From Salmonella enterica subsp. enterica serovar Typhimurium str. LT2 (GTDB taxonomy: Bacteria > Pseudomonadota > Gammaproteobacteria > Enterobacterales > Enterobacteriaceae): 64,000 nt of DNA. Below, piece by piece: positions 56,188 through 64,000 of the stretch. A program made the translations under genes and the position numbers. The DNA lies in the NCBI RefSeq assembly GCF_000006945.2, contig NC_003197.2:372001-436000 (forward strand). Direction: 5' to 3'. The first letter of the stretch is position 1. Every line of letters starts with the position of its first letter. The notes beneath the pieces were generated by a model. It was given only the letters and a program-made list of their open reading frames with translations, was not told the DNA's origin and ran no database searches.

Positions 56188-56811
56188 ATGTTATCTTTAA
56201 GCAAGCCACTACAGGAATTCTACAGACTCGATAAATGCCTTTCTAAGCATGGTACGCGTTTCGAGTTTGTTAACGATAAAGAGATTATCTGTTCACCTGA
56301 TGAAAGTAATACCCATACCTTTGTTATTTTAGAGGGGGTTGTTTCGTTAGTTCGGGGTGATAAAGTTCTTATTGGTATTGTGCAGGCCCCTTTTATTTTT
56401 GGCTTAGCCGATGGCGTGGCGAAAAAAGAGGCACAATATAAATTAATTGCGGAGAGCGGTTGCATCGGTTATCGCCTCTCATCATCACAAACTCTCGCCA
56501 TCATTGAGCAGAACCAACTGTGGCGTGAAGCCTTCTGTTGGATAGTATGGAAAAGTCAGGTACTGGAACTTCGTGACAAGCAGCTCATTGGTAATAATTC
56601 TTACGACCAAATTCGTGCGACGTTAATGACAATGATTGAGTGGGATGAAGAACTTCGCTCACGTATTGGTGTTATGAATTATATTCATCAACGAACGCGC
56701 GTATCGCGATCGGTGGTGGCGGAAGTTCTCGCGGCCCTGCGTAAGGGTAATTACATTGAAATGAATAAAGGCAAACTGATCAGTATTAACCGTTTGCCCT
56801 CCGAATATTAA
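56188..56811 (+). CDS. yaiV: CRP-like regulatory protein YaiV (IprA)
   Basis: A 207-residue protein. The N-terminal cyclic-nucleotide-binding-like fold ('HTFVILEGVVSLVRGDKVLI') lacks an obvious cAMP pocket, and the C-terminal HTH is 'RTRVSRSVVAEVLAALRKGN'. In Salmonella YaiV/IprA has been described as an inhibitor of hydrogen peroxide resistance. ATG 56188 is preferred (AAGGAAT upstream). It directly follows the hairpin of the autotransporter gene, so partial readthrough could link them. Confidence 0.85.
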   Translation: MLSLSKPLQEFYRLDKCLSKHGTRFEFVNDKEIICSPDESNTHTFVILEGVVSLVRGDKVLIGIVQAPFIFGLADGVAKKEAQYKLIAESGCIGYRLSSSQTLAIIEQNQLWREAFCWIVWKSQVLELRDKQLIGNNSYDQIRATLMTMIEWDEELRSRIGVMNYIHQRTRVSRSVVAEVLAALRKGNYIEMNKGKLISINRLPSEY

Positions 56812-56821
56812 CAAAAATGTT

Positions 56822-56849
56822 GCGCCTCGTCTGATATAGCGCGAGGCGC
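56822..56849 (-). terminator. Hairpin between convergent yaiV and ampH
   Basis: GCGCCTCG pairs with CGAGGCGC; on the minus strand it is followed by AACATTTTTG, giving a T-run for ampH. Confidence 0.75.
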
Positions 56850-56855
56850 GACGAC

Positions 56856-58013
56856 TCAGGATGCAGGAATAGCAATCGGTTTATTGCCGCTTAGCTCAGT
56901 AACCAAATCGTTAATCCCGTCGCTCATATTGGTAAAACGAGTGAGGGGGGAACGGGTTACCACCACAAAAGCGCCAATATTATATTGCGGGATCATCGCC
57001 ATATAGGTAATAAAACCGCCGCCGCCTCCTGTTTTCTGGATAATGCCAGGACGTCCGTCTTTTGGCGCCATATAGACCCAACCCAGACCGAGCGCGTCGG
57101 CTTTACCCGGTACGTCCATCCCGATGATTTTCTTTAACTGTATGCGCTGATAAATCAACGTTTGCATACGATCGGCCTGTTGGCTACGGTGATAGAAATC
57201 TGACGACAGATACTGTTGCATCCAGCGCATCATATCTCCTGGCGTAGAATAGACCCCACCGCTGCCAATGGCTGCCAGCGTATTATTACAGGGGCTTGCG
57301 CCTTTTTCTGCCACCATCAGACGCTTACACTGATCGGGAGAAGGGGTAAACGTGGTGTCTTTCATTCCCAGCGGGCGGGTAATCTTTTCTTCAAACAGTT
57401 GCGTATAAGGTTTGCCGGAGGCGGTCGCCAGCGCGTCGGCTAACAGGTCGAACGCCAGATTGGAATAGGCCGCCTGTGAACCGGGCGCGACTTTTAACGT
57501 TGCTGTGGAGAGCCAGTTCCAGCGTTGTTCGCGGGTTGGCCAGACAAATACCGGACGATGCGCCGCGCCGCCGGGCTGTTCTCGCGGAAGCGCGCTGGTG
57601 TGGGTCGCTAAGTTGACCAACGTAATCGGCGTGCCTTGATACGTCGGGACACGCGCGCCGGGAGGCGCATATTTGCTGAGAGGATCGTTTAATTTTACCG
57701 TTCCCTGATCGAGCAATTTTACCAACATTTCACTGGTCATGAGCTTGGTGAGAGAAGCGATACGAATGACCGAATCAAGCTGTGGACGAACATTATTGCC
57801 CGGTCTGGTGTCACCGAAACTACGAAACACGCGTTGATTGCCGTCGATCACCACCAGCGCCATGCCCGTGGCGCCGCTACCATAAAAGATATGCTCGGCA
57901 TAACGATCAACGATATCAGAGGCAAAAACCGGATCGGCAATCGGCTGAGCCGCCTGGACAGAAGTAAGTGATGCCGCAAACAGCATGGCAGTAAAAAGCA
58001 GACTACGTTTCAA
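56856..58013 (-). CDS. ampH: AmpH, class C beta-lactamase-like DD-carboxypeptidase/endopeptidase
   Basis: A 385-residue periplasmic serine hydrolase. The signal peptide ends 'TSVQAAQ'. Motifs: 'SLTKLM' (SxxK nucleophile), 'YSNLAF' (YxN) and 'QKTGGGGG' (KTG). AmpH trims peptidoglycan and hardly hydrolyses beta-lactams. It is divergent from sbmA. Confidence 0.94.
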   Translation of the reverse strand: MKRSLLFTAMLFAASLTSVQAAQPIADPVFASDIVDRYAEHIFYGSGATGMALVVIDGNQRVFRSFGDTRPGNNVRPQLDSVIRIASLTKLMTSEMLVKLLDQGTVKLNDPLSKYAPPGARVPTYQGTPITLVNLATHTSALPREQPGGAAHRPVFVWPTREQRWNWLSTATLKVAPGSQAAYSNLAFDLLADALATASGKPYTQLFEEKITRPLGMKDTTFTPSPDQCKRLMVAEKGASPCNNTLAAIGSGGVYSTPGDMMRWMQQYLSSDFYHRSQQADRMQTLIYQRIQLKKIIGMDVPGKADALGLGWVYMAPKDGRPGIIQKTGGGGGFITYMAMIPQYNIGAFVVVTRSPLTRFTNMSDGINDLVTELSGNKPIAIPAS

Positions 58014-58359
58014 CGGTGATGTCCATAAGTGAAATAACGGTGGTTATGCGTATTTATACTACCCGGCGGCACATTGCAAAACGTTAAAGAGAAAAAAGTG
58101 GGTGAAAAAACGTAACGGCGGGTTTTCGTGATGGAGAATGTTTACTTTTGTGATAGAGCGCTTGTGATAACCTGATAGCGTCAGCGTGCCTGCTGTGTAT
58201 GAAACTCGTCGAAACAATTCTGTTGAGCAGAAATGCGAACTAAGCGTCACAACGTAGGTCACAATGCCTGGTTTAGCCCTTTCATTTGCGTGGGCATGGC
58301 GTGCTATTGCCGCCGTCACAGCAGCCGTAATAAAGATAAGAAGTTAGCAGGAGAGCATG

Positions 58360-59580
58360 ATGTTTAAATCTTTTTTCCCAAAGCCAGGGCCGTTTTTCAT
58401 GTCGGCGTTTGTTTGGGCGCTGATCGCCGTCATTTTCTGGCAGGCGGGAGGAGGAGATTGGGTGGCGCGACTTGTAGGGGCATCCGATGAAGTGCCTATC
58501 AGCGCAGCGCGCTTCTGGTCGCTGGACTATCTGATTTTTTATGCTTATTACCTGATTTGCGTGGGATTATTTGCAACGTTCTGGTTCATCTATAGCCCGC
58601 ACCGCTGGCAGTACTGGTCGATACTTGGCACCTCGCTCATTATTTTTGTCACCTGGTTTTTGGTGGAGGTTGGCGTCGCGGTTAACGCCTGGTACGCGCC
58701 GTTCTATGATTTGATTCAAACGGCGCTCAGCTCGCCGCACAAGGTCACTCTTGGTCAATTTTATCATGAAGTGGGGGTGTTTCTCGGTATTGCGCTTATC
58801 GCCGTGGTGATCGGTGTGCTGAACAACTTCTTTGTCAGCCACTATGTATTTCGCTGGCGTACCGCAATGAATGAGCACTATATGGCGCACTGGCAGTACC
58901 TACGCCATATCGAAGGGGCCGCCCAGCGTGTGCAGGAAGATACCATGCGTTTTGCCTCTACACTGGAGAATATGGGCGTGAGTTTTATCAATGCCATCAT
59001 GACGCTCATCGCCTTTCTGCCGGTGTTAGTCACCCTGTCAGCGCATGTGCCGAATTTACCCATCGTAGGGCATATCCCTTACGGCCTGGTCATTGCCGCC
59101 ATAGTCTGGTCATTAATGGGGACGGGCCTGCTGGCGGTCGTCGGGATCAAATTGCCAGGGCTGGAATTTAAAAATCAGCGAGTGGAAGCCGCTTATCGTA
59201 AGGAGCTGGTCTACGGTGAAGATGACGCCAGCCGCGCCACGCCGCCCACCGTCCGTGAACTGTTTAGCGCGGTGCGCCATAACTACTTTCGTCTCTACTT
59301 TCACTATATGTATTTCAACATCGCGCGCATTCTCTATTTGCAGGTCGATAACGTTTTCGGTTTGTTCCTGCTGTTTCCTTCCATTGTTGCCGGTACGATT
59401 ACGCTGGGGCTGATGACGCAAATCACCAACGTGTTTGGCCAGGTGCGCGGTTCGTTCCAGTATTTGATTAACTCCTGGACGACGCTGGTGGAGCTGATGT
59501 CTATTTATAAACGTTTACGTAGCTTTGAACGCCAGTTGGATGGTCAGCCAGTTCAGGAAGTGACCCACTCTTTTAGCTAA
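58360..59580 (+). CDS. sbmA: Peptide antibiotic transporter SbmA
   Basis: A 406-residue inner membrane transporter with about eight helices. It matches SbmA/BacA: 'MFKSFFPKPGPFFMSAFVWA', 'VNAWYAPFYDLIQTAL', 'YVFRWRTAMNEHYMAHW' and 'FQYLINSWTTLVELMSIYKR'. It imports microcins B17/J25, bleomycin and proline-rich peptides using proton force. AGGAG precedes the start (the second ATG of two). yaiW follows after 14 bases. Confidence 0.95.
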   Translation: MFKSFFPKPGPFFMSAFVWALIAVIFWQAGGGDWVARLVGASDEVPISAARFWSLDYLIFYAYYLICVGLFATFWFIYSPHRWQYWSILGTSLIIFVTWFLVEVGVAVNAWYAPFYDLIQTALSSPHKVTLGQFYHEVGVFLGIALIAVVIGVLNNFFVSHYVFRWRTAMNEHYMAHWQYLRHIEGAAQRVQEDTMRFASTLENMGVSFINAIMTLIAFLPVLVTLSAHVPNLPIVGHIPYGLVIAAIVWSLMGTGLLAVVGIKLPGLEFKNQRVEAAYRKELVYGEDDASRATPPTVRELFSAVRHNYFRLYFHYMYFNIARILYLQVDNVFGLFLLFPSIVAGTITLGLMTQITNVFGQVRGSFQYLINSWTTLVELMSIYKRLRSFERQLDGQPVQEVTHSFS

Positions 59581-59594
59581 CAGAAGGAAACGTT

Positions 59595-60689
59595 ATGTCG
59601 GCGGCGTCCCGTCTTTATCCTCTGCCTTTTCTGGCGGTTGCCATATTGGCTGGCTGTAGTAGTCAATCCGGGCAGCCGGTGAGCAAGGGCGAGAAGCCTG
59701 TCGACGTGGCAAGCGTAGTACGTCAGAAAATGCCAGCCAGTGTCAAAGACAGAGAGGCCTGGGCGAAAGATATCGCGACAACGTTTAAGAGCCAGGGGCT
59801 GGCGCCGACGGTAGAAAATATCTGTTCGGTGCTGGCTGTCGCCCAGCAGGAGTCCGGTTATCAGGCGGATCCTGTCGTGCCGGGGCTAAGTAAAATCGCC
59901 TGGCAGGAGATTGATCGCCGCGCTGAACGACTACACATCCCGCTGTTTCTGGTGCACACCGCGCTGAAAATTAACTCCCCCAACGGCAAGAGCTATAGCG
60001 AACGCCTGGACACGGTAAAAACCGAAAAACAGCTTAGCGCTATTTTTGACGATTTTATCAATATGGTCCCTATGGGGCAGACGCTATTTGGCTCATATAA
60101 CCCGGTGCATACGGGCGGCCCGATGCAGGTCAGCATTGCCTTTGCCGAACAGCACGCGAAAGGCTATCCGTGGAAGATGACGGGTACGGTACGTCAGGAG
60201 GTCTTTACGCGCCGTGGCGGGTTGTGGTTTGGAACCTACCATTTGCTGAATTACCCGGCGAACTACAGCGCGCCTGTTTTCCGCTTCGCCGACTTCAACG
60301 CGGGATGGTACGCCAGCCGTAACGCTGCGTTCCAGAATGCCGTCAGTAAAGCCAGTGGGGTAAAACTGGCGCTGGATGGCGATCTGATTCGTTATAACAG
60401 CAAGGAACCGGGCAAAACAGAGTTAGCGGTACGCAAACTGGCAGGGCAGTTGGGAATGAGTGAGCGTGAAATTCGCAGCCAACTGGAGAAAGGCGATAGC
60501 CTGGCGTTTGAAAAAACGGCGCTCTACAAGAAAGTCTATAAACTGGCCGAGGCCAAAACGGGCAAGACGCTTGCGCGGGAAATGTTGCCCGGTATTCAAC
60601 TGGAAAGTCCGAAGATCACACGCAAGCTGACGACCGCCTGGTTTGCTAAACGAGTTGATGAGCGGCGGGCGCGGTGTATGGGGCGATAA
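59595..60689 (+). CDS. yaiW: Outer membrane lipoprotein YaiW
   Basis: A 364-residue lipoprotein. The signal sequence ends in lipobox LAGC (Cys21). The mature domain is DUF1615-like ('VAQQESGYQADPVVPG', 'GPMQVSIAFAEQHAKGYPW') and resembles lytic-transglycosylase-like folds. It is co-transcribed with sbmA; in E. coli and Salmonella it is linked to uptake of, or sensitivity to, proline-rich peptides together with SbmA. Confidence 0.93.
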   Translation: MSAASRLYPLPFLAVAILAGCSSQSGQPVSKGEKPVDVASVVRQKMPASVKDREAWAKDIATTFKSQGLAPTVENICSVLAVAQQESGYQADPVVPGLSKIAWQEIDRRAERLHIPLFLVHTALKINSPNGKSYSERLDTVKTEKQLSAIFDDFINMVPMGQTLFGSYNPVHTGGPMQVSIAFAEQHAKGYPWKMTGTVRQEVFTRRGGLWFGTYHLLNYPANYSAPVFRFADFNAGWYASRNAAFQNAVSKASGVKLALDGDLIRYNSKEPGKTELAVRKLAGQLGMSEREIRSQLEKGDSLAFEKTALYKKVYKLAEAKTGKTLAREMLPGIQLESPKITRKLTTAWFAKRVDERRARCMGR

Positions 60690-60693
60690 ATTT

Positions 60694-60719
60694 CGCGCTG
60701 GGATACTTTCTCCAGCGCG
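60694..60719. terminator. Hairpin between convergent yaiW and yaiY
   Basis: CGCGCTGG / CCAGCGCG 8-bp stem with a 10-base loop, between the two stops. Confidence 0.65.
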
Positions 60720-60726
60720 CTAAGGT

Positions 60727-61035
60727 TTATTGGTGACGGTGACGCCAGCGTAAAAACGCGGCGATAACGGCGAAAATGAGGCAGCCCGTGAGGAAGGGCA
60801 CCAGGCCAAAAATCGTCCCGACGCCCAGCCCAATCTCTACCCGCGGTCGACCTGTATCCTGTACCTGCATCAGATGCTCATAGATGCCCGGCGCATGAAC
60901 CAGCAGGTTTAAGAGTTGCGCTCCGGCCCAGAAGCAAAACAGTACAAATATGGCGTAAGCAATATTTCCGGGCGTAGAGGAGGTTTCTCGATGCTTCCCG
61001 CTGAACAGCGATTTTGAGAGAGTGAAATCAGCCAT
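60727..61035 (-). CDS. yaiY: YaiY, small inner membrane protein (DUF2755)
   Basis: A 102-residue protein with two TM helices ('IAYAIFVLFCFWAGAQLLNL' and 'FGLVPFLTGCLIFAVIAAFL') and a basic C-terminus. It matches E. coli YaiY in length and context. Function unknown; AGGAGG-type ribosome site on the minus strand. Confidence 0.9.
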   Translation of the reverse strand: MADFTLSKSLFSGKHRETSSTPGNIAYAIFVLFCFWAGAQLLNLLVHAPGIYEHLMQVQDTGRPRVEIGLGVGTIFGLVPFLTGCLIFAVIAAFLRWRHRHQ

Positions 61036-61302
61036 AAAGACCTCCAGGATGATCGGCTACGATCTGGCGTTATGCCATCGGCTTACTGTGAAGTCTGACA
61101 GGTCATTGTGTTTGTCAATATCAGAATCATGGTAATTTCACATACGGAATGTATCCATCGCGTAAATTTTTGTTAGTTGTCACAAAACGATCACTTTTAT
61201 CAAAATCAATTAACATTTAAGAAATTCCGTATCCCCCACAGACTCGCTCGCCAGAAGTATGCAAAAATACGTTTTTGTTACTGTTAATACGTCGGAGTCG
61301 TT

Positions 61303-61518
61303 ATGCGTTTGCCTGTAAAAATTCGTCGTGACTGGCACTACTATGCCTTCTCTATTGGCCTTATCTTTATTTTGAATGGCGTCGTAGGATTGCTGGGTTT
61401 TGAGGCTAAAGGATGGCAAACCTATGGCGTTGGGCTGGTAACATGGATTATTAGCTTCTGGCTGGCGGGGTTCATTATTCGCCGGCGCGAAGAGGATGAG
61501 GTAAAAGACGCCCGATAA
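61303..61518 (+). CDS. yaiZ: YaiZ, small inner membrane protein
   Basis: A 71-residue protein with two TM helices ('YAFSIGLIFILNGVVGLLGF' and 'VGLVTWIISFWLAGFII') and an acidic/basic tail. It matches E. coli YaiZ (DUF2754). Function unknown. Convergent with ddlA. Confidence 0.9.
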   Translation: MRLPVKIRRDWHYYAFSIGLIFILNGVVGLLGFEAKGWQTYGVGLVTWIISFWLAGFIIRRREEDEVKDAR

Positions 61519-61535
61519 ACGTTGCGCTATCGGGC
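61510..61535. terminator. Hairpin between yaiZ and ddlA
   Basis: GCCCGATA / TATCGGGC 8-bp stem overlapping the yaiZ stop codon, between convergent genes. Confidence 0.65.
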
Positions 61536-61543
61536 GTGCGCTA

Positions 61544-62638
61544 TTACATCGTGGTTTTTAAGGCGTTATTCGCCGTATGGCGTTCCAGCGCCAGCTCAAT
61601 CAGACGGCTGATCAAATCGGTATAGCCCAGTCCGCTCGCCTGCCAGAGTTTTGGATACATACTGATATTGGTAAAACCTGGCAGCGTATTGATCTCGTTA
61701 ATCACGACCTCATTGTCTGCCGTTAAGAAGACATCGACACGCGCCATACCCGCGCATCCCAGCGTCTGATAAGCCTGGATCGCGATCGCGCGGATCTTGT
61801 CATTCACCTCGGAAGGGATCTGCGCAGGCACGACAACTTGTGCGCCATTATCATCAATATACTTAGTATCGTAGGCGTAAAATTCGCTGTTCAGTACGAT
61901 TTCGCCGCAGGTACTGGCCTGTGGGTTATCGTTACCTAATACGGCGCATTCGATCTCGCGCCCTTTGATCCCTTGCTCCACCACCACTTTATGATCGAAT
62001 TCGAAAGCCAGCGCGACCGCCTGCTGATATTGCGCTTCGTTAGCGACTTTACTGACGCCGACCGAAGAGCCCTGATTGGCGGGCTTAACGAACAGCGGCA
62101 GTCCCAGACGGGATTCAACCTCGGCAAAACTAAACGCGTGACGATTCGTTCGGGTGAGTGTAATAAACGGGGCGATATTCAGTCCGGCATCGCGTAGCAG
62201 TCGTTTGGCGACGTCTTTATCCATGCAGGCTGCGGAGCTCAGCACGTCTGAACCGACAAACGGTAAGTTTGCGACGCGCAGCATCCCCTGCAATGAGCCG
62301 TCTTCGCCCAGCGTACCGTGGACGATAGGAAAAATAACATCTACCGTCGGTAGCGGCTGCCCGTTCTGAGCGTTAATCAATTGGTGTTGGTGTTTGCCAG
62401 GCACCTGGGCCAGACTGATTGCCGAAGGACGTAGCGCGATATGTGCCGGATCGTCTGCATTCTGCAAATAATTTTCCGCATCGTTAACATGCCATTGTCC
62501 CGCCTTATCTATCCCTAACAGCACCACGTCGAAGCGGGTTTTATCGATCGCATCAACGATATTTTTCGCTGATTGCAAAGACACTTCATGTTCCGCCGAC
62601 TTACCGCCAAATACTATTCCTACCCGCAATTTCGCCAT
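61544..62638 (-). CDS. ddlA: D-alanine--D-alanine ligase A
   Basis: A 364-residue ATP-grasp ligase making D-Ala-D-Ala for peptidoglycan. Motifs: 'VGIVFGGKSAEHEVSLQ' at the N-terminus, 'HGTLGEDGSLQGML', 'KPANQGSSVGVSK' and 'EINTLPGFTNISMYPKLW'. Start ATG 62638 matches the E. coli DdlA start; a longer frame to 62665 is not needed. It is divergent from a VanY-like/extensin-C gene. Confidence 0.96.
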   Translation of the reverse strand: MAKLRVGIVFGGKSAEHEVSLQSAKNIVDAIDKTRFDVVLLGIDKAGQWHVNDAENYLQNADDPAHIALRPSAISLAQVPGKHQHQLINAQNGQPLPTVDVIFPIVHGTLGEDGSLQGMLRVANLPFVGSDVLSSAACMDKDVAKRLLRDAGLNIAPFITLTRTNRHAFSFAEVESRLGLPLFVKPANQGSSVGVSKVANEAQYQQAVALAFEFDHKVVVEQGIKGREIECAVLGNDNPQASTCGEIVLNSEFYAYDTKYIDDNGAQVVVPAQIPSEVNDKIRAIAIQAYQTLGCAGMARVDVFLTADNEVVINEINTLPGFTNISMYPKLWQASGLGYTDLISRLIELALERHTANNALKTTM

Positions 62639-62745
62639 CTTAAAAACCCATTCCATCGAATGCAAAGCGTATACATTACCACGACAAAACGCGGGTTTCG
62701 CGGGCTTCTGCCATAATGTTTATGGGATGTGAGAACGGAGGCCGC

Positions 62746-63429
62746 GTGAGAGGTAAGGGTTTTCTGATTATTGTGCTGTTGGGCGGCATTGGCGGGCTGG
62801 GATATCGTTATCTTCCCTCTTATTATAATCCTTTTGCTCCGCTACAACTTGCCGATCCGCCAGGCTGGATCACTACCTTCAAACTACAGCGCCTGACGCC
62901 GTCGCAGTGCCGGGAGCTTTTGACGGCGGCCAATCAACAGGGATTAATTTCATCACAACCTGTTGCGGATAGCGCTGGTGAATGTCCCTTATCCCATGTT
63001 GTGCGCGTCAGAGATTTTGGCCAGGTAAAACTGAGCAGCAGTTTTTTAGCCTCCTGCCCGTTGGCGCTGCGCTCCGCGCTGTTTGTCGAACAGCAGGCAA
63101 AACCTTTAACAGAAACGTGGATGAAGCGCCGCCTGACCCGTATCGAACATCTGGGCAGCTATGCCTGCCGTAATATTTATCACCGCCCGGATGCGCGTCG
63201 CAGTGAACATGCCAGCGCAGAAGCGCTGGATGTCAGCGGGTTTCAGCTATCGGATGGCCGAAAAATCACTGTCCTGCGCGGCTGGGGGCGTCAGGAGACG
63301 GGGCCCTGGTTACGCGCTATGTTAAACGCCAGTTGCCATTATTATGGCAATGGGCTCGGGCCTGACTATAACGCTGCGCATGCTAACCATTTTCATCTTG
63401 GAATGCGGGGCTACGGCGTGTGTCGTTAA
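62746..63429 (+). CDS. Extensin-like C-terminal domain protein with VanY-type metallopeptidase motif
   Basis: A 227-residue protein with an N-terminal TM anchor or signal ('GFLIIVLLGGIGGLGYRY'). The catalytic-looking residues are 'SEHASAEALD', which fits the SxHxx(G/A)xAxD zinc motif of VanY-type D,D-peptidases, and 'HANHFHLGM', the HxH ligand pair. Six or more Cys suggest disulfides. GTG 62746 is chosen because GGAGG lies just upstream; an ATG at 62716 has no ribosome site. It is divergent from ddlA, whose product is the substrate motif for such peptidases. Confidence 0.82.
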   Translation: MRGKGFLIIVLLGGIGGLGYRYLPSYYNPFAPLQLADPPGWITTFKLQRLTPSQCRELLTAANQQGLISSQPVADSAGECPLSHVVRVRDFGQVKLSSSFLASCPLALRSALFVEQQAKPLTETWMKRRLTRIEHLGSYACRNIYHRPDARRSEHASAEALDVSGFQLSDGRKITVLRGWGRQETGPWLRAMLNASCHYYGNGLGPDYNAAHANHFHLGMRGYGVCR

Positions 63430-63597
63430 AGCATAAACGTCTGCCTTGCGCGGCTATATAATGTGACATGTTTCACAAAAATGATGAACGGGGAGACAAA
63501 ATAGCAAAGTGTGACGTATCGCACCTCTGGAACCACCAGGAAAAAGAGAACTTGCTAAGCTAACGCGTATTTTCAGCTACTTACCGTTACGAGTCTT

Positions 63598-64000
<403 letters not shown>

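Overview
The window is a chromosomal segment of Salmonella enterica, most like serovar Typhimurium. I base this on recognising the gold-resistance genes golTSB next to the gesABC efflux operon, the stb fimbrial operon, a type III restriction-modification pair matching StyLTI, the ferrioxamine receptor foxA, and an enterobacterial backbone (prpRBCDE, hemB, ampH, sbmA-yaiW, yaiY, yaiZ, ddlA). All identifications come from reading the sequence; no database search was run.

Layout. Bases 1-5.6 kb hold a catabolic-looking operon: the end of an MFS permease, a LeuC/LeuD-like hydro-lyase pair, an FAH-fold enzyme, an Asp-nucleophile alpha/beta hydrolase and a LysR regulator. Bases 5.6-6.9 kb are AT-rich with small, partly decayed ORFs. 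Bases 7.0-12.9 kb are the stb chaperone-usher fimbrial operon on the minus strand. Bases 13.6-20.35 kb are an AT-rich accessory block. It holds two copies of a gene pair (ToxR/CadC-like membrane-bound winged-helix regulator plus FidL-like partner) on either side of a CSS-EAL c-di-GMP phosphodiesterase, then an Ail/OmpX-like outer membrane protein, a LuxR-type regulator, a small ORF and a lipoprotein. Bases 20.4-29.6 kb are the gold/copper island: gesABC on the minus strand and golT, golS, golB on the plus strand, with three MerR-type promoters that share a 19-bp spacer. Bases 29.9-36.3 kb carry an MFS transporter and mod/res. Bases 36.5-39.3 kb carry a cyanide-insensitive-type cytochrome bd oxidase with a 43-residue third subunit candidate. 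Bases 39.5-42.8 kb carry an AraC regulator and foxA, both with Fur-box-like sites. Bases 42.8-52.7 kb carry yahN, yahO, the 2-methylcitrate (propionate) locus prpR/prpBCDE with a sigma-54 promoter, and hemB. Bases 53.2-64 kb carry an autotransporter, yaiV, ampH, sbmA, yaiW, yaiY, yaiZ, ddlA, an extensin-C/VanY-like protein and the start of an MdtG-like exporter.

How the parts fit. Three blocks read as self-contained systems. The GolS regulon senses Au/Cu and drives a P-type ATPase, a metallochaperone and an RND pump. PrpR with sigma-54 drives propionate use. The 13.6-20 kb block looks like a surface-adaptation control module beside a fimbrial operon. This last block, with its duplicated and partly broken regulator pair, and the uncharacterised leuCD/FAH/hydrolase operon are the best candidates for undescribed biology.
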